DNA of 64,000 bases from Sphingobacteruim zhuxiongii (GTDB taxonomy: Bacteria; Bacteroidota; Bacteroidia; Sphingobacteriales; Sphingobacteriaceae): positions 1,550,001 through 1,614,000 of the forward strand of contig NZ_CP045652.1 of NCBI RefSeq assembly GCF_009557615.1. Reading direction: 5' to 3'. Every line of letters begins with the position of its first letter. Position 1 is the stretch's first letter. Below are positions 52,232 to 61,700 of the stretch, one piece after another. Below the pieces are notes generated by a model, which saw only the letters and a list, made by a program, of their open reading frames with translations, had not been told where the DNA came from and did no database searches. Made by a program: the position numbers and the translations under genes.

Positions 52232-53485
52232 TTATTGTTTGTCGATTTTGTATACTTTCCCAGAGTCTGTTATGCTGTATAAGGCACCATCAGTACCTTG
52301 GATAATATCTCTGAATCGTTGTCCTTCGGACTGTAATAAGCGTTCTTCGCCAACAACTTTATTGTCTTTGATAACTAGACGTGCGATATGCGTACTGCTT
52401 AAGCCAGAAATAAAGAGGTTGTTCTTCCACTCAGGGATATTATCACCTGTATAGAATGTCATACCGCTTGGCGATAATACGGGATCCCAATAGTAAACTG
52501 GTTGTTCTAATCCTTCTTTTTGTTGAATAGGAGGGTTGCCAACAGGATCACCTTTATATTCAATACCGTAAGTTATGATTGGCCATCCATAGTTCTTACC
52601 TGCTTGTACTAAGTTAATTTCATCACCTCCACGTGGTCCAAATTCAGAATCCCAAAGATCTCCTGTAGTTGGGTTGAAAGCCAATCCTTGTACGTTTCTA
52701 TGCCCGTAACTATAAATTTCAGGTTTAGCATCAGCTTGATTTGCAAAAGGATTTCCTGAAACAGGTTTTCCATCTTTTGTAATACGTAAGATCTTACCCA
52801 ATGCCGAATTTAAATGCTGCGCCTGAGGGCGTGTTTCTAAGTCTGAACGCTCGCCAGTAGATACAAATAAATTACCTTCTTTATCGAAAATGATGCGACC
52901 ACCGTAGTGTAATTTGCCATTATACGTTGGAAGTGCCTGATAGATTACCGTAGCACCCTCAATTGTTTTGTCGTCGGCAGAAAGCTTACCTTTCCCAACA
53001 GCGGTATGGTTTCCTCCGTTTGCTGGTTCTGCAAAAGTCCAATATACCATGCGATTGCTAGCGAAATCAGGATCTAAGGTAATGCCTAATAAGCCACCCT
53101 GACCCTCAGCGTCTACTTTTGGAAGCCCAGTAATAGCGTCAGACAACTTGCCTGTTGCAGGGTCAACAATACGTAAATTGCCAGCTTTCTCTGTGATTAG
53201 TAAACGACCATCTGGAAGTGCTGCGATTCCCCAAGGACTCTTTAAGCCTTCAGCAATTACTTTTCCAGCAAATGCAGTAGTTGTTTTTACGCCTGCAATT
53301 CTCGTTTGTCCTTCGAATGCTGGTTTGTACTCTGCATTACCTTTGTTAGTCTCTACCGGTGGCAGCTTGCTTGTATCTTGTGCTGTACTATCGGTAGGAT
53401 TTGTTCCTGCTGAATTTGCACCATTGCAGGCAACCAAGGTTGTCGCAGCTGCGCAAAACAGAGCTTTGGAAATTGTTATCTTCAT
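52232..53485 (-). CDS. PQQ-dependent sugar dehydrogenase (GSDH-type), lipoprotein
   Basis: A 417-residue lipoprotein with a lipobox at LVAC (cysteine 20). A linker with Thr/Asn/Ser is followed by a six-bladed beta-propeller of the glucose/sorbosone dehydrogenase type. The motif EGLKSPWGIAALPDGRLLIT starts it, and SYGHRNVQGLAFNP carries the likely catalytic histidine. Later motifs are EFGPRGGDEINLV and NYGWPIITYG, typical of soluble aldose dehydrogenase (YliI). It would oxidise aldoses in the periplasm with PQQ; the substrate is unknown. Confidence 0.9.
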   Translation of the reverse strand: MKITISKALFCAAATTLVACNGANSAGTNPTDSTAQDTSKLPPVETNKGNAEYKPAFEGQTRIAGVKTTTAFAGKVIAEGLKSPWGIAALPDGRLLITEKAGNLRIVDPATGKLSDAITGLPKVDAEGQGGLLGITLDPDFASNRMVYWTFAEPANGGNHTAVGKGKLSADDKTIEGATVIYQALPTYNGKLHYGGRIIFDKEGNLFVSTGERSDLETRPQAQHLNSALGKILRITKDGKPVSGNPFANQADAKPEIYSYGHRNVQGLAFNPTTGDLWDSEFGPRGGDEINLVQAGKNYGWPIITYGIEYKGDPVGNPPIQQKEGLEQPVYYWDPVLSPSGMTFYTGDNIPEWKNNLFISGLSSTHIARLVIKDNKVVGEERLLQSEGQRFRDIIQGTDGALYSITDSGKVYKIDKQ

Positions 53486-53505
53486 AGCGTATATGTTTTT
53501 TAAGT

Positions 53506-54072
53506 TTAGTTGAATTCTGGACGTTTCGGAAAGTTGGCAACATGTGCGTACTTTGGACCCATGCTAATTATGGCTTCTTTCCAAAGATCTTCGCCATCGG
53601 TAATAAAGGCTAAGTCAATGTTGAATGAATTGTGAACAGCCCAAGAATTCAGTTTTATCTCCTCATCAAGCTGATTTGGAGACCATCCCGAATAACCTAA
53701 GAATAGCTTCACCTCTTCATTGCTAATTAACCCATCGTTTAATAGTTCTTTTAATCGCTCAAAATCGCCACCCCAATATAGATCGTCAATGATGTGATTC
53801 CCGCTCATGAGCTTGTCGTAGGCTTTGTGCACGAAAAATAATGCATCACCCTCTACGGGGCCGCCAAAATACAATGGAACTTCCGTATTATCCATTCCGA
53901 CAATCACATCAGAAAGATAAAGCATCGATCGATGATTCAGAATCAAACCGACAGTTCCTGATTCCTGATCATGTTCACAAAGGAGAATGACGGAACGCTC
54001 AAAATTCTGATCCAACATAAACGGTTCAGATAATATTAAGCTTCCACGTTTGGGTATAAATTCGTTGAACAT
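53506..54072 (-). CDS. YqgE/AlgH family protein
   Basis: A 188-residue protein of the YqgE/AlgH family (DUF179). The family start GSLILSEPFMLDQNFERSVI and the block PLYFGGPVEGDALFFVH are clear, as is LFLGYSGWSPNQLDEEI near the end. The function is not firmly established. It lies 20 bases upstream of the sugar dehydrogenase gene on the same strand, so co-transcription is possible, and it is divergent from pdxH. Confidence 0.92.
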   Translation of the reverse strand: MFNEFIPKRGSLILSEPFMLDQNFERSVILLCEHDQESGTVGLILNHRSMLYLSDVIVGMDNTEVPLYFGGPVEGDALFFVHKAYDKLMSGNHIIDDLYWGGDFERLKELLNDGLISNEEVKLFLGYSGWSPNQLDEEIKLNSWAVHNSFNIDLAFITDGEDLWKEAIISMGPKYAHVANFPKRPEFN

Positions 54073-54179
54073 AAATAAATCAGTGTTGCCTTATATCAAA
54101 TTTATATAATAATTTGCAAATCGAGCGCTAAATACCTAACTATTTTACCAATAAAACCCCAAAAGGTTCGCTATTTTAT

Positions 54180-54187
54180 TAAGTTTG
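54180..54187 (+). promoter_or_regulatory. -7 element TAAGTTTG of the pdxH-nuoCD unit
   Basis: A perfect TAnnTTTG match 20 bases before the pdxH ATG; the leader is about 14 nt. Confidence 0.6.
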
Positions 54188-54207
54188 TAAGAATAAAAAC
54201 AGCTGCT

Positions 54208-54861
54208 ATGTCGATTCAACATAAGGAGATTGCAGCCATTCGTCAGGACTACGCATTAAGCAGTTTAAACGAATCGGATGTATTACTAAATCCCATCGAA
54301 CAATTTAAAAAATGGTTTAACGAAGCTCTCCATAGTGAGGTAGTTGAGGTCAATGCTTTTGTCTTGTCGACAGTTAGCAAGGATTTAAAACCATCGTCAA
54401 GAATTGTATTACTCAAAGATATTAAGCCCGATGGCTTCAGTTTTTTTACAAATTACGACAGCCGCAAAGGGCAGGAGATGGCGGAAAATCCGTCCGTTAG
54501 CGCTCTGTTCTTCTGGCCTGAATTGCAACGCCAGGTGCGAATCGAAGCGCAGATAGAAAAGCTGCCAACCTTCGATTCTGATGAGTATTTTGCTTCTCGT
54601 CCTCGTGGCTCTAGAATTGGAGCAATTGCTTCGCCTCAAAGTCATGATTTATCCAACAGAGCAGAATTAGAAGCACTTGTCCAAGCAGTAGAAGCACAAT
54701 TTGCGGACAGCGAAACAATTCCTCGACCTGCTAATTGGGGAGGATATCTATTAAAGCCAAGCCGTATCGAGTTTTGGCAGGGAAGAAGCAGCCGTCTACA
54801 CGATCGCATCGTCTTCAGTGTACAAGAAAACGGATGGACTATAAAACGCATCGCACCATAA
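54208..54861 (+). CDS. pdxH: Pyridoxamine 5'-phosphate oxidase
   Basis: A 217-residue FMN enzyme that oxidises pyridoxine or pyridoxamine phosphate to PLP. Family motifs are SSRIVLLKDIKPDGFSFFTN (FMN and substrate contacts), LFFWPELQRQVRIEA, SRPRGSRIGAIASPQS and the final WQGRSSRLHDRIVF. All core residues are present. The gene is one base away from nuoC, so PLP supply and complex I subunits are made from one mRNA; the reason is not clear. Confidence 0.95.
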   Translation: MSIQHKEIAAIRQDYALSSLNESDVLLNPIEQFKKWFNEALHSEVVEVNAFVLSTVSKDLKPSSRIVLLKDIKPDGFSFFTNYDSRKGQEMAENPSVSALFFWPELQRQVRIEAQIEKLPTFDSDEYFASRPRGSRIGAIASPQSHDLSNRAELEALVQAVEAQFADSETIPRPANWGGYLLKPSRIEFWQGRSSRLHDRIVFSVQENGWTIKRIAP

Positions 54862-54862
54862 C

Positions 54863-55354
54863 ATGATTGAAAATATCCAAATCGACCTAAATAAACATGT
54901 AAACCCGCAAGCGGTATTAAGTCTACAAGAAAGTGGTTTGCAACCCGCTTTGTATATAAATCCAAGTTATCTAAAAGAAGTTTGTTTGTTCTTGAGAGAT
55001 ACCGAAGGCTACTATTTCGATTTCTTAGCCGATATTGCGGCTGTAGATTACTTTCCTGAGCATTATTTTGAAATAGTATATCATCTGACTTCCTTACCTT
55101 ATCAAAAACAATTGGTATTAAAAGTGAAGCTTGAAAATCAACGTCAAGTCGATGATTTACCAAGTCTAACTTCCGTTTCTGAAATCTGGAGAACGGCAGA
55201 TTGGCATGAGCGTGAAGCATTTGATTTAATGGGAATTCATTTTGAAGGTCATCCGGACTTAAGAAGAATATTGATGCCCGATGATTGGGAAGGTTATCCC
55301 TTAAGGAAAGATTATCAAGATCCAGAAATATATCACGGGATTACAGTCAAATAA
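54863..55354 (+). CDS. nuoC: NADH-quinone oxidoreductase subunit C
   Basis: A 163-residue complex I subunit of the peripheral arm, the 30-kDa type. The signature [20 protein letters not shown] and the following [17 protein letters not shown] are complete. The first part ([20 protein letters not shown]) is also typical. It is separate from nuoD, unlike the fused NuoCD of many bacteria. The gene stands between pdxH and nuoD with gaps of one base, but nuoA and nuoB are not upstream. Confidence 0.93.
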   Translation: MIENIQIDLNKHVNPQAVLSLQESGLQPALYINPSYLKEVCLFLRDTEGYYFDFLADIAAVDYFPEHYFEIVYHLTSLPYQKQLVLKVKLENQRQVDDLPSLTSVSEIWRTADWHEREAFDLMGIHFEGHPDLRRILMPDDWEGYPLRKDYQDPEIYHGITVK

Positions 55355-55355
55355 G

Positions 55356-56552
55356 ATGGGAAAAGAACAATACGAAGTTGGTTTACGTAACTATGAGCAA
55401 AAGATTGCCAGTGTAACGTCCCAAGAGATGGTAATTAATATGGGGCCTCAGCATCCTTCAACGCATGGTGTGCTACGTCTTGAGTTAATTACTGACGGAG
55501 AAATTGTAAAAGATATAATTCCACATTTAGGTTATCTACATCGTTGTTTTGATAAGCATGCCGAATCCATAAACTATACGAAAAGTATTCCTTTTACGGA
55601 TCGATTGGATTATTTATCGTCCATGAACAATAGCCATGCGTTTGTTATGGGCGTGGAGCGGATGTTAGGTCTTGATCAAAAAATACCGAAACGTGTCGAA
55701 TATATTCGCGTATTGGTATGCGAATTAAATCGAATAGCATCCCACCTCATTGCCATTGGAACTTATGGTATCGATATCGGTGCTTTTACACCCTTTATGT
55801 GGTGCTTTCGCGATCGAGAGCATATTATGAATATGTTGGAATGGGCCTCTGGATCTCGGATGCTATACAACTATATTTGGATCGGAGGATTATTCTACGA
55901 TATACCTGTAAACTTTGAAGAACGCTGTCAAGAGTTTGTAAGCTACTTTAAACCCAAACTCATCGAATTGGACGATCTTTTATCCAATAATGAGATTTTT
56001 ATCGCTCGTACCGCCAATATCGGCATACTGCCAGCAGATGTCGCAATCAACTACGGTTGTAGCGGTCCGATGCTGCGTGCCTCAGGCGTTAAATGGGATT
56101 TGAGACGTATAGACGGTTATTCGGCTTACCCAGAACTCGACTTCGAAATCCCAGTAGGAAAAGGAGAGATGGGACAGCTTGGCGACTGTTGGGATCGCTA
56201 TAAAGTACGTGTCGATGAGGTGAAAGAGTCGGTGAAAATAATCGAACAATGTCTGGAACGCCTATTGAAGGATTTCAAGCGAACGACAGAATTTGACCCC
56301 CGTGCACTCGTTCCGAAGAAAGTAAACCTAAAAGCGCAAGATTATTATGTTCGTGCAGAAAACCCGAAAGGTGAACTTGGCTTTTATTTTGTAACGGCAG
56401 AAAAAACGGATATACCAAGACGGGTAAAAGCCAGAGGACCAAGCTTTAATAACCTCTCTGTGCTGCCTGAACTCGGGAAAGGCGTGCTAATTGCCGACCT
56501 AATCGCTATACTCGGGTCAATCGACATTGTGCTTGGTGAGGTCGATAGATAG
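55356..56552 (+). CDS. nuoD: NADH-quinone oxidoreductase subunit D
   Basis: A 398-residue complex I subunit that forms the quinone site with NuoB. The start [15 protein letters not shown] carries the key histidine. The segment [11 protein letters not shown] has the key tyrosine, and [14 protein letters not shown] and GELGFYF are further family marks. The end DIVLGEVDR is complete. All quinone-site residues look intact, so the protein should be functional. It is followed by a 500-base gap and not by nuoE, nuoF or other complex I genes. Confidence 0.94.
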   Translation: MGKEQYEVGLRNYEQKIASVTSQEMVINMGPQHPSTHGVLRLELITDGEIVKDIIPHLGYLHRCFDKHAESINYTKSIPFTDRLDYLSSMNNSHAFVMGVERMLGLDQKIPKRVEYIRVLVCELNRIASHLIAIGTYGIDIGAFTPFMWCFRDREHIMNMLEWASGSRMLYNYIWIGGLFYDIPVNFEERCQEFVSYFKPKLIELDDLLSNNEIFIARTANIGILPADVAINYGCSGPMLRASGVKWDLRRIDGYSAYPELDFEIPVGKGEMGQLGDCWDRYKVRVDEVKESVKIIEQCLERLLKDFKRTTEFDPRALVPKKVNLKAQDYYVRAENPKGELGFYFVTAEKTDIPRRVKARGPSFNNLSVLPELGKGVLIADLIAILGSIDIVLGEVDR

Positions 56553-56580
56553 ATAAAACATGCAAAAAAACGCAATTTTA

Positions 56581-56612
56581 TTTGAGGCGTATTAGAAATA
56601 TTTCTATATTTG
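56581..56612 (+). promoter_or_regulatory. Full promoter TTTG-N20-TATATTTG
   Basis: Both Bacteroidota elements are perfect with a spacer of 20 bases. This is the best promoter match in the window. Transcription should begin near 56618, yet no gene follows closely. Confidence 0.8.
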
Positions 56613-56617
56613 CTCTC

Positions 56618-56687
56618 TCATAATTTAAGTTTATAATTGGTTAATAGTTAGGGATGCAATTGCCAGATTGCGTCCCTTTCTCTTTTT
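56618..56687 (+). ncRNA. Candidate short RNA of about 70 nt
   Basis: Between a perfect promoter and a terminator lies a stretch of about 70 nt without open frame. The 5' half is AU-rich and unstructured; the 3' half is the terminator hairpin itself (56651-56660 with 56667-56676, one G-U pair) followed by a T-rich end. This is the usual form of a free-standing small regulatory RNA. I do not recognise it. A transcription start could also feed a longer leader of the next gene if the terminator is leaky. Confidence 0.55.
56651..56687 (+). terminator. Terminator of the candidate short RNA
   Basis: A 10-bp stem GGGATGCAAT/ATTGCGTCCC (one G-U), a 6-nt loop and the tail TTTCTCTTTTT. Confidence 0.82.
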
Positions 56688-56817
56688 AAGATTTCCAAGC
56701 ACTTCTCGTCATCATTTCAAGACATCTTTCCGAGCATTCCCTAGATCGATTCAGGCTAAATACATAATAATAGCATGACCAATTCAATATCGTTTTAAAG
56801 CCCTTGCTGATCGAAGA

Positions 56818-56862
56818 TAAAAGGGAAGTGAAAGGGATTTGAAAGGGAAGTGAAAGGGATCT
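56818..56862. repeat. Imperfect 22-base tandem repeat
   Basis: Two copies of AAGGGAAGTGAAAGGGAT, offset by 22 bases (56821 and 56843). Purine-rich on the plus strand. Similar GAAAGGGAAGTG words are common between genes in this group, so it may be a dispersed repeat. Confidence 0.55.
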
Positions 56863-57038
56863 AAGCAGCTGGATTCATTAGCTTGAATTTTATTTGGAAG
56901 GCAAGTAAATCAGCTAAGTCCTTGATTTATTGTGGACAGCAGATTCAATCAGCTTAACATTTATTGTCCGAAAATCAAGAAAGATGTAATTTTTTTGTTA
57001 AAAAGTGTTAAAGCAGCTTGAGGTATTCAATCACGCAG

Positions 57039-57046
57039 TATATTTG
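57039..57046 (+). promoter_or_regulatory. -7 element TATATTTG of the small membrane protein gene
   Basis: A perfect TAnnTTTG match with a CTTG 18 bases upstream. It ends 8 bases before the ATG, so the leader is at most a few nucleotides. Confidence 0.65.
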
Positions 57047-57054
57047 ACCTCGAT

Positions 57055-57462
57055 ATGAAAGCAGTTATCACATTTATTCTTTTCTTTTTCTTCCTCCTTA
57101 TTCGGAGTGGAAATAGTCATGAGCTAATGACTGACTCGTATCGCCCTGCAATCAGCTTTATGCAACAACATAACGTGCAGGATTTAAAAGTGAAATCAAA
57201 TACTTCCGTACAGCAGGCAATAAGCTCGTCTAAGACCAATGGGCATAACACAGTCGACGAACACTTACTGTATACCAACGAGAATGAGGACCTTCAAAGT
57301 GCCAATGATTTTCAGATGCAAATGGCTTTGTTTGCAACATTGGTTTGTTTCACTTTCGTTTTTGTTCAAGTAGGACGAAAAGCAGAGGAACTCCCTCGGT
57401 TTTCCTACCAGCTATCTTACGATACCCCACTTTATCTTACCAAACGCGCGCTTTTAATTTAA
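57055..57462 (+). CDS. Small membrane protein of unknown function
   Basis: A 135-residue protein. A hydrophobic N-terminus (ITFILFFFFLLIRSG) is a signal or first helix. A polar, Ser/Asn/Gln-rich middle follows, and a second hydrophobic helix lies at about 89-107 (MALFATLVCFTFVFVQVG). It ends in a 25-residue tail. I do not recognise a family. It stands 170 bases upstream of an RND efflux operon in the same direction and has its own promoter; a regulatory or accessory role in that system is possible but unproven. Confidence 0.72.
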   Translation: MKAVITFILFFFFLLIRSGNSHELMTDSYRPAISFMQQHNVQDLKVKSNTSVQQAISSSKTNGHNTVDEHLLYTNENEDLQSANDFQMQMALFATLVCFTFVFVQVGRKAEELPRFSYQLSYDTPLYLTKRALLI

Positions 57463-57633
57463 GCGTTTCTATTTCCGTTTTTCTGCAATTTCTTATGCTG
57501 GAATGGGAATGGTATGCCGTTGTTGTATCCTGACTTCTTCATCATAAAAATTCAGTACGGGAATCCCTTTCGTTTGAGAGTCTTTTAGGCTTTTAAAAAT
57601 CAAAATTAGTTTACCCCCTATATTGTTTTAAAA

Positions 57634-58716
57634 ATGAAGAGAGTATTAGTGCTCATGAGCTTGGCTGCATGTTTAGGTCAAGTCGCGTGTTCTCACAAAA
57701 AAGAGGAACACAAAGAAGAAGAGAAGTTTACAGTGACCTCCGCCATGCTGATGGATACCTGTTTTACGAAAGAGTATGTTTCACAAATCAAATCTGTACG
57801 TAACATTGAAATTCGAGCTTTAGAAAAGGGCTATCTAGAGCAAATCTATGTCGATGAAGGACAGACGGTTCACAAAGGGCAATTGTTGTTCCGTATTATG
57901 CCAAGGATGTACGAAGCTGAATATCGTAAAGCAATGGCCGAAGTTGATCTGGCGTCGATTGAGATGGAAAACACCCGCAATCTAGCGGATAAAAATATTG
58001 TTTCGCCAAACGAATTGGCCATGTCAAAGGCTAAACTAGAAAAAGCAAAAGCAGAATCGGCAATTGCCAAGTTGCACCTTTCTTTTACGGAAGTTCGCGC
58101 GCCGTTTGACGGAACCATTGACCGTATCCCATTGAAATTGGGAAGTCTGGTTGACGAAGGAGAGCTTTTAACCAGCCTATCGGATAACAGTCAGATGTTT
58201 GCTTATTTCAATGTTTCGGAACCAGAATATTTAGACTATCAACAACAAGTTGCCGACCGCGGTGATAATCACGTATCCTTATTGTTAGCGAATAATCAAC
58301 CATTAAGCGCTAAAGGGATGGTTGAAACGATCGAGGGGGAGTTCGATAACGAAACCGGTAATATTGCCTTCAGAGCGCGTTTCCCCAATCCAAATAGATT
58401 GTTGAGGAATGGGCAAACCGGTAAAGTTTTAATGACCGTTCCGATGAAGAATGCGATCATTATCCCGCAAAAGGCAACCTATGAATTACAGGATAAGAAA
58501 TATGTGTATCTGGTCGATAAACAAGGTAAAGTTGCTTCTAAGCAAATTAAAGTAGGCTCTTCGTTGCAAGATCTGTATATCGTAGCGTCAGGGCTTTCAG
58601 CCAACGACCAATTTTTATTGGAAGGCATTCAGAAAGTGAACGATGATGATAAAATTAGTTTTAGCAAAGTGAATCCTCAGGATGCTATTTCTAATCTGAA
58701 GTTGAAAACCGAATAA
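57634..58716 (+). CDS. RND efflux periplasmic adaptor (membrane fusion protein)
   Basis: A 360-residue lipoprotein of the HlyD/AcrA family that links the inner-membrane pump to the outer-membrane channel. The signal ends with the lipidated cysteine C19, followed by an acidic and lysine-rich linker (HKKEEHKEEEK). The lipoyl-like halves are seen in GYLEQIYVDEGQTVHKGQLL and VRAPFDGTIDRIPLKLGSLV, with a coiled-coil hairpin between them. The beta-barrel part has RNGQTGKVLMTVP. It is followed 21 bases later by the pump gene. Confidence 0.93.
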   Translation: MKRVLVLMSLAACLGQVACSHKKEEHKEEEKFTVTSAMLMDTCFTKEYVSQIKSVRNIEIRALEKGYLEQIYVDEGQTVHKGQLLFRIMPRMYEAEYRKAMAEVDLASIEMENTRNLADKNIVSPNELAMSKAKLEKAKAESAIAKLHLSFTEVRAPFDGTIDRIPLKLGSLVDEGELLTSLSDNSQMFAYFNVSEPEYLDYQQQVADRGDNHVSLLLANNQPLSAKGMVETIEGEFDNETGNIAFRARFPNPNRLLRNGQTGKVLMTVPMKNAIIIPQKATYELQDKKYVYLVDKQGKVASKQIKVGSSLQDLYIVASGLSANDQFLLEGIQKVNDDDKISFSKVNPQDAISNLKLKTE

Positions 58717-58737
58717 TAAAGCAAAGGAGTAACGTTT

Positions 58738-61700
58738 ATGTTTAATAGATTTATAAATAGACCGGTACTATCGATTGTTATTTCGCTTATTATCGTGTTT
58801 TTAGGGATTCTTGCGATGACGCAGCTTCCTGTAACGCAATTTCCTTCCATTTCACCGCCAAAAGTTACGATTACAGCCGAATATCCGGGAGCCAATGGTG
58901 AGTTAATGATTAAGTCGGTCATTATTCCACTTGAACGTGCCATCAATGGTGTTCCTGGAATGAAATACATGACTTCGGATGCGGGGAATGATGGTGAGGC
59001 TAGTATTCAAGTGGTTTTCAACCTAGGTACAGATCCCAATCAGGCATCCCTCAATGTGCAAAATAGGGTCGCCTCTGTCGTCAATAAGCTTCCGCCGATC
59101 GTTGTTCGGGAAGGGGTGAAGATCACGCGAGAGGAATCCAATATGTTGATGTATATCAACCTTTATTCTGAAGAGGAGAGCTTAGGCGGGAATTTCATGT
59201 ATAATTACGCCGATATAAACATCTCACCTGAATTGAAACGTGTAAACGGTGTTGGTGTTGCTGATATTTTGGGTAATCGCGAATATGCGATGCGAATTTG
59301 GTTGAAGCCCGATCGTATGACTGCTTATAAGATTTCTGCCGAAGAGGTGATGAAAGCACTTGAGGAACAAAGCTTAGAAGCTTCTCCAGGTCGTGCAGGG
59401 GAATCATCGGGTATAAAATCGCAATCTTTCGAATATGTACTTAAATATTCAGGTCGTTTTACAACGGAAGCTGAATATGGAAATATCGTGCTGCGCGCGA
59501 GTTCCAACGGTGAATTATTAAGGCTTAAGGATGTTGCCGATGTTCATTTTGGATCAGCGATGTACGATATCTATTCGACCTTGGATGGTAAGCCTTCTGC
59601 GGCAATTGTCTTGAAGCAATCCTATGGAAGTAATGCCTCTCAAGTTATCAAAGACGTAAAAGCCAAAATGGAAGAGCTTAAAGGTTCATTCCCTAAAGGG
59701 CTGAAATATGAGATTAGTTATGATGTTTCGAAGTTTTTAGATGCATCTATCGAGAAAGTAATACATACGCTCGTTGAAGCATTTATTCTAGTTGCAATTG
59801 TTGTTTTCCTATTCTTAGGGGATTTCCGGTCCACCTTGATTCCAGCCATGGCGGTACCGGTATCCCTCGTAGGTTCTTTTATGTTTATGCAATTCTTTGG
59901 TATCACCATCAACTTGATCACCCTGTTTGCACTGGTGCTGGCTATTGGGGTGGTCGTTGATGATGCCATTGTCGTCATCGAGGCCGTCCATAAGAAGATG
60001 GAAGAGCAACATATTTCTGCCTATAAGGCAACCAAGAAAGCCATGGGAGAAATCGCAGGAGCAATTATCGCTATTACGTTCTTGATGGCTGCGGTGTTTA
60101 TCCCTGTCGCATTTATGTCCGGACCTGTTGGGATTTTCTATCGGCAGTTCTCCATTACGATGGCAACTTCGATTATTCTTTCGGGTATTGTCGCGCTGAC
60201 TTTAACACCAGCATTATGTGCTATTCTATTAAAGAATAATCATGGTAAACCGAAGAAGAAATCAATCGTCGACAAGTTCTTGGATTCATTCAATCGCGGT
60301 TTCGATAAGATGTCGAATCGATACGTCGGAATCTTACAAAAGATTGTGACCAAGCGCGGCTTAACCTTTCTGATCTTGACAGGTTTCTGTATTGGTATTT
60401 ATTTTTTAAACAATAGTGTGCCTTCCGGTTTTATTCCCAATGAGGATCAGGGGATGATCTACGCTATTATTCAGACTCCGCCGGGATCTACCTTAGAGCG
60501 TACAAATGCGGTTGCCCGCAAGTTGCAGGCTGAATCGGAGCATATTGATGGGGTTTCTTCTGTATCATCTTTGGCTGGATATGAAATATTAACAGAAGGA
60601 ACGGGTGCAAATACGGGTACATGTTTAATTAATTTGAAAGATTGGTCCGATCGGAAGGAGTCAGCACATGAGATTATCGAGCAGCTTGAAGAAGTAGCTA
60701 AGCATATCCCAGGAGCAACGATTGAGTTCTTTGGTCCGCCTGCTGTTCCCGGCTATGGTGCTGCGGGAGGTTTTGAATTGCGCTTATTGGATAAAACAGG
60801 AAACAATGACTTCCAAAAGATGGAAGAGGTAAGTAAGGATTTTGTGAAGGAATTGAGTAAGCGTCCTGAGTTAGCTTCAGTATTTACGTTCTATAGTGCT
60901 TCATTCCCTCAGTATATGCTGAAGATCGATAATGATATTGCTCAGCAGAAGGGAGTTTCGATCGATAACGCGATGAATACGCTGTCTACACTTGTCGGTA
61001 GTAATTATGAAACCAACTTCATTAAATATGGTCGTCAGTATAAAGTTATGGTTCAAGCTTTACCGCAATATCGTGCTTTACCGGAGGATATATTGAAGCT
61101 GTATGTGAAAAACGATAAAGAAGAGATGGTTCCATTTTCTGCATTTATGCGTATGGAACGCGTATATGGGCTATCGGAAATCACTCGGCATAATATGTAT
61201 ATGGCTTCGGAGATTTCGGGATCTCCAGCGCAGGGATATAGTAGTGGGGAAGCGATTCGTGTTATTAATGAAGTTGCTGCGAAAACACTACCAAAAGGAT
61301 ATGGCATTGATTGGGCTGGTATATCGAAAGACGAGGTTTCTAGAGGTAATGAGGCGATGTATATTTTCTTAATCTGTTTAGGCTTTGTTTATTTAATCTT
61401 GGCCGCGCAATATGAAAGCTTTATTCTCCCATTTTCGGTTATCTTATCGTTACCAGTGGGGATCTTTGGAGCCTATTTATTACTGTTGCTATTGCATCTA
61501 GAGAATAATATCTATGCGCAGGTTGCGCTAGTCATGCTGATTGGTTTGCTGGGTAAGAATGCGGTATTGATCGTGGAATTTGCTGCCCAGAAGCATGCCG
61601 AAGGAATGACAGTGTTAGCATCTGCGATGGAAGGAGCGAAAGTTCGTTTCCGTCCAATTCTGATGACTTCGTTCGCCTTTATTGCAGGATTAATTCCTTT

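Larger units (their letters stand above)
56553..57054. other. Gap with a short RNA candidate and a repeat
   Basis: This 502-base gap after nuoD holds, in order, a complete promoter with a short terminated transcript, about 130 bases without features, an imperfect 22-base tandem repeat (about 56818-56862) and the promoter of the next gene. No open frame longer than about 11 codons starts near the nuoD end. Confidence 0.55.

Noticed and set aside
56559..56595. An 11-codon frame after nuoD (MQKNAILFEAY) that might be a remnant of nuoE
   Set aside because: It is too short and has no NuoE-like residues; it overlaps the -33 element of the next promoter.
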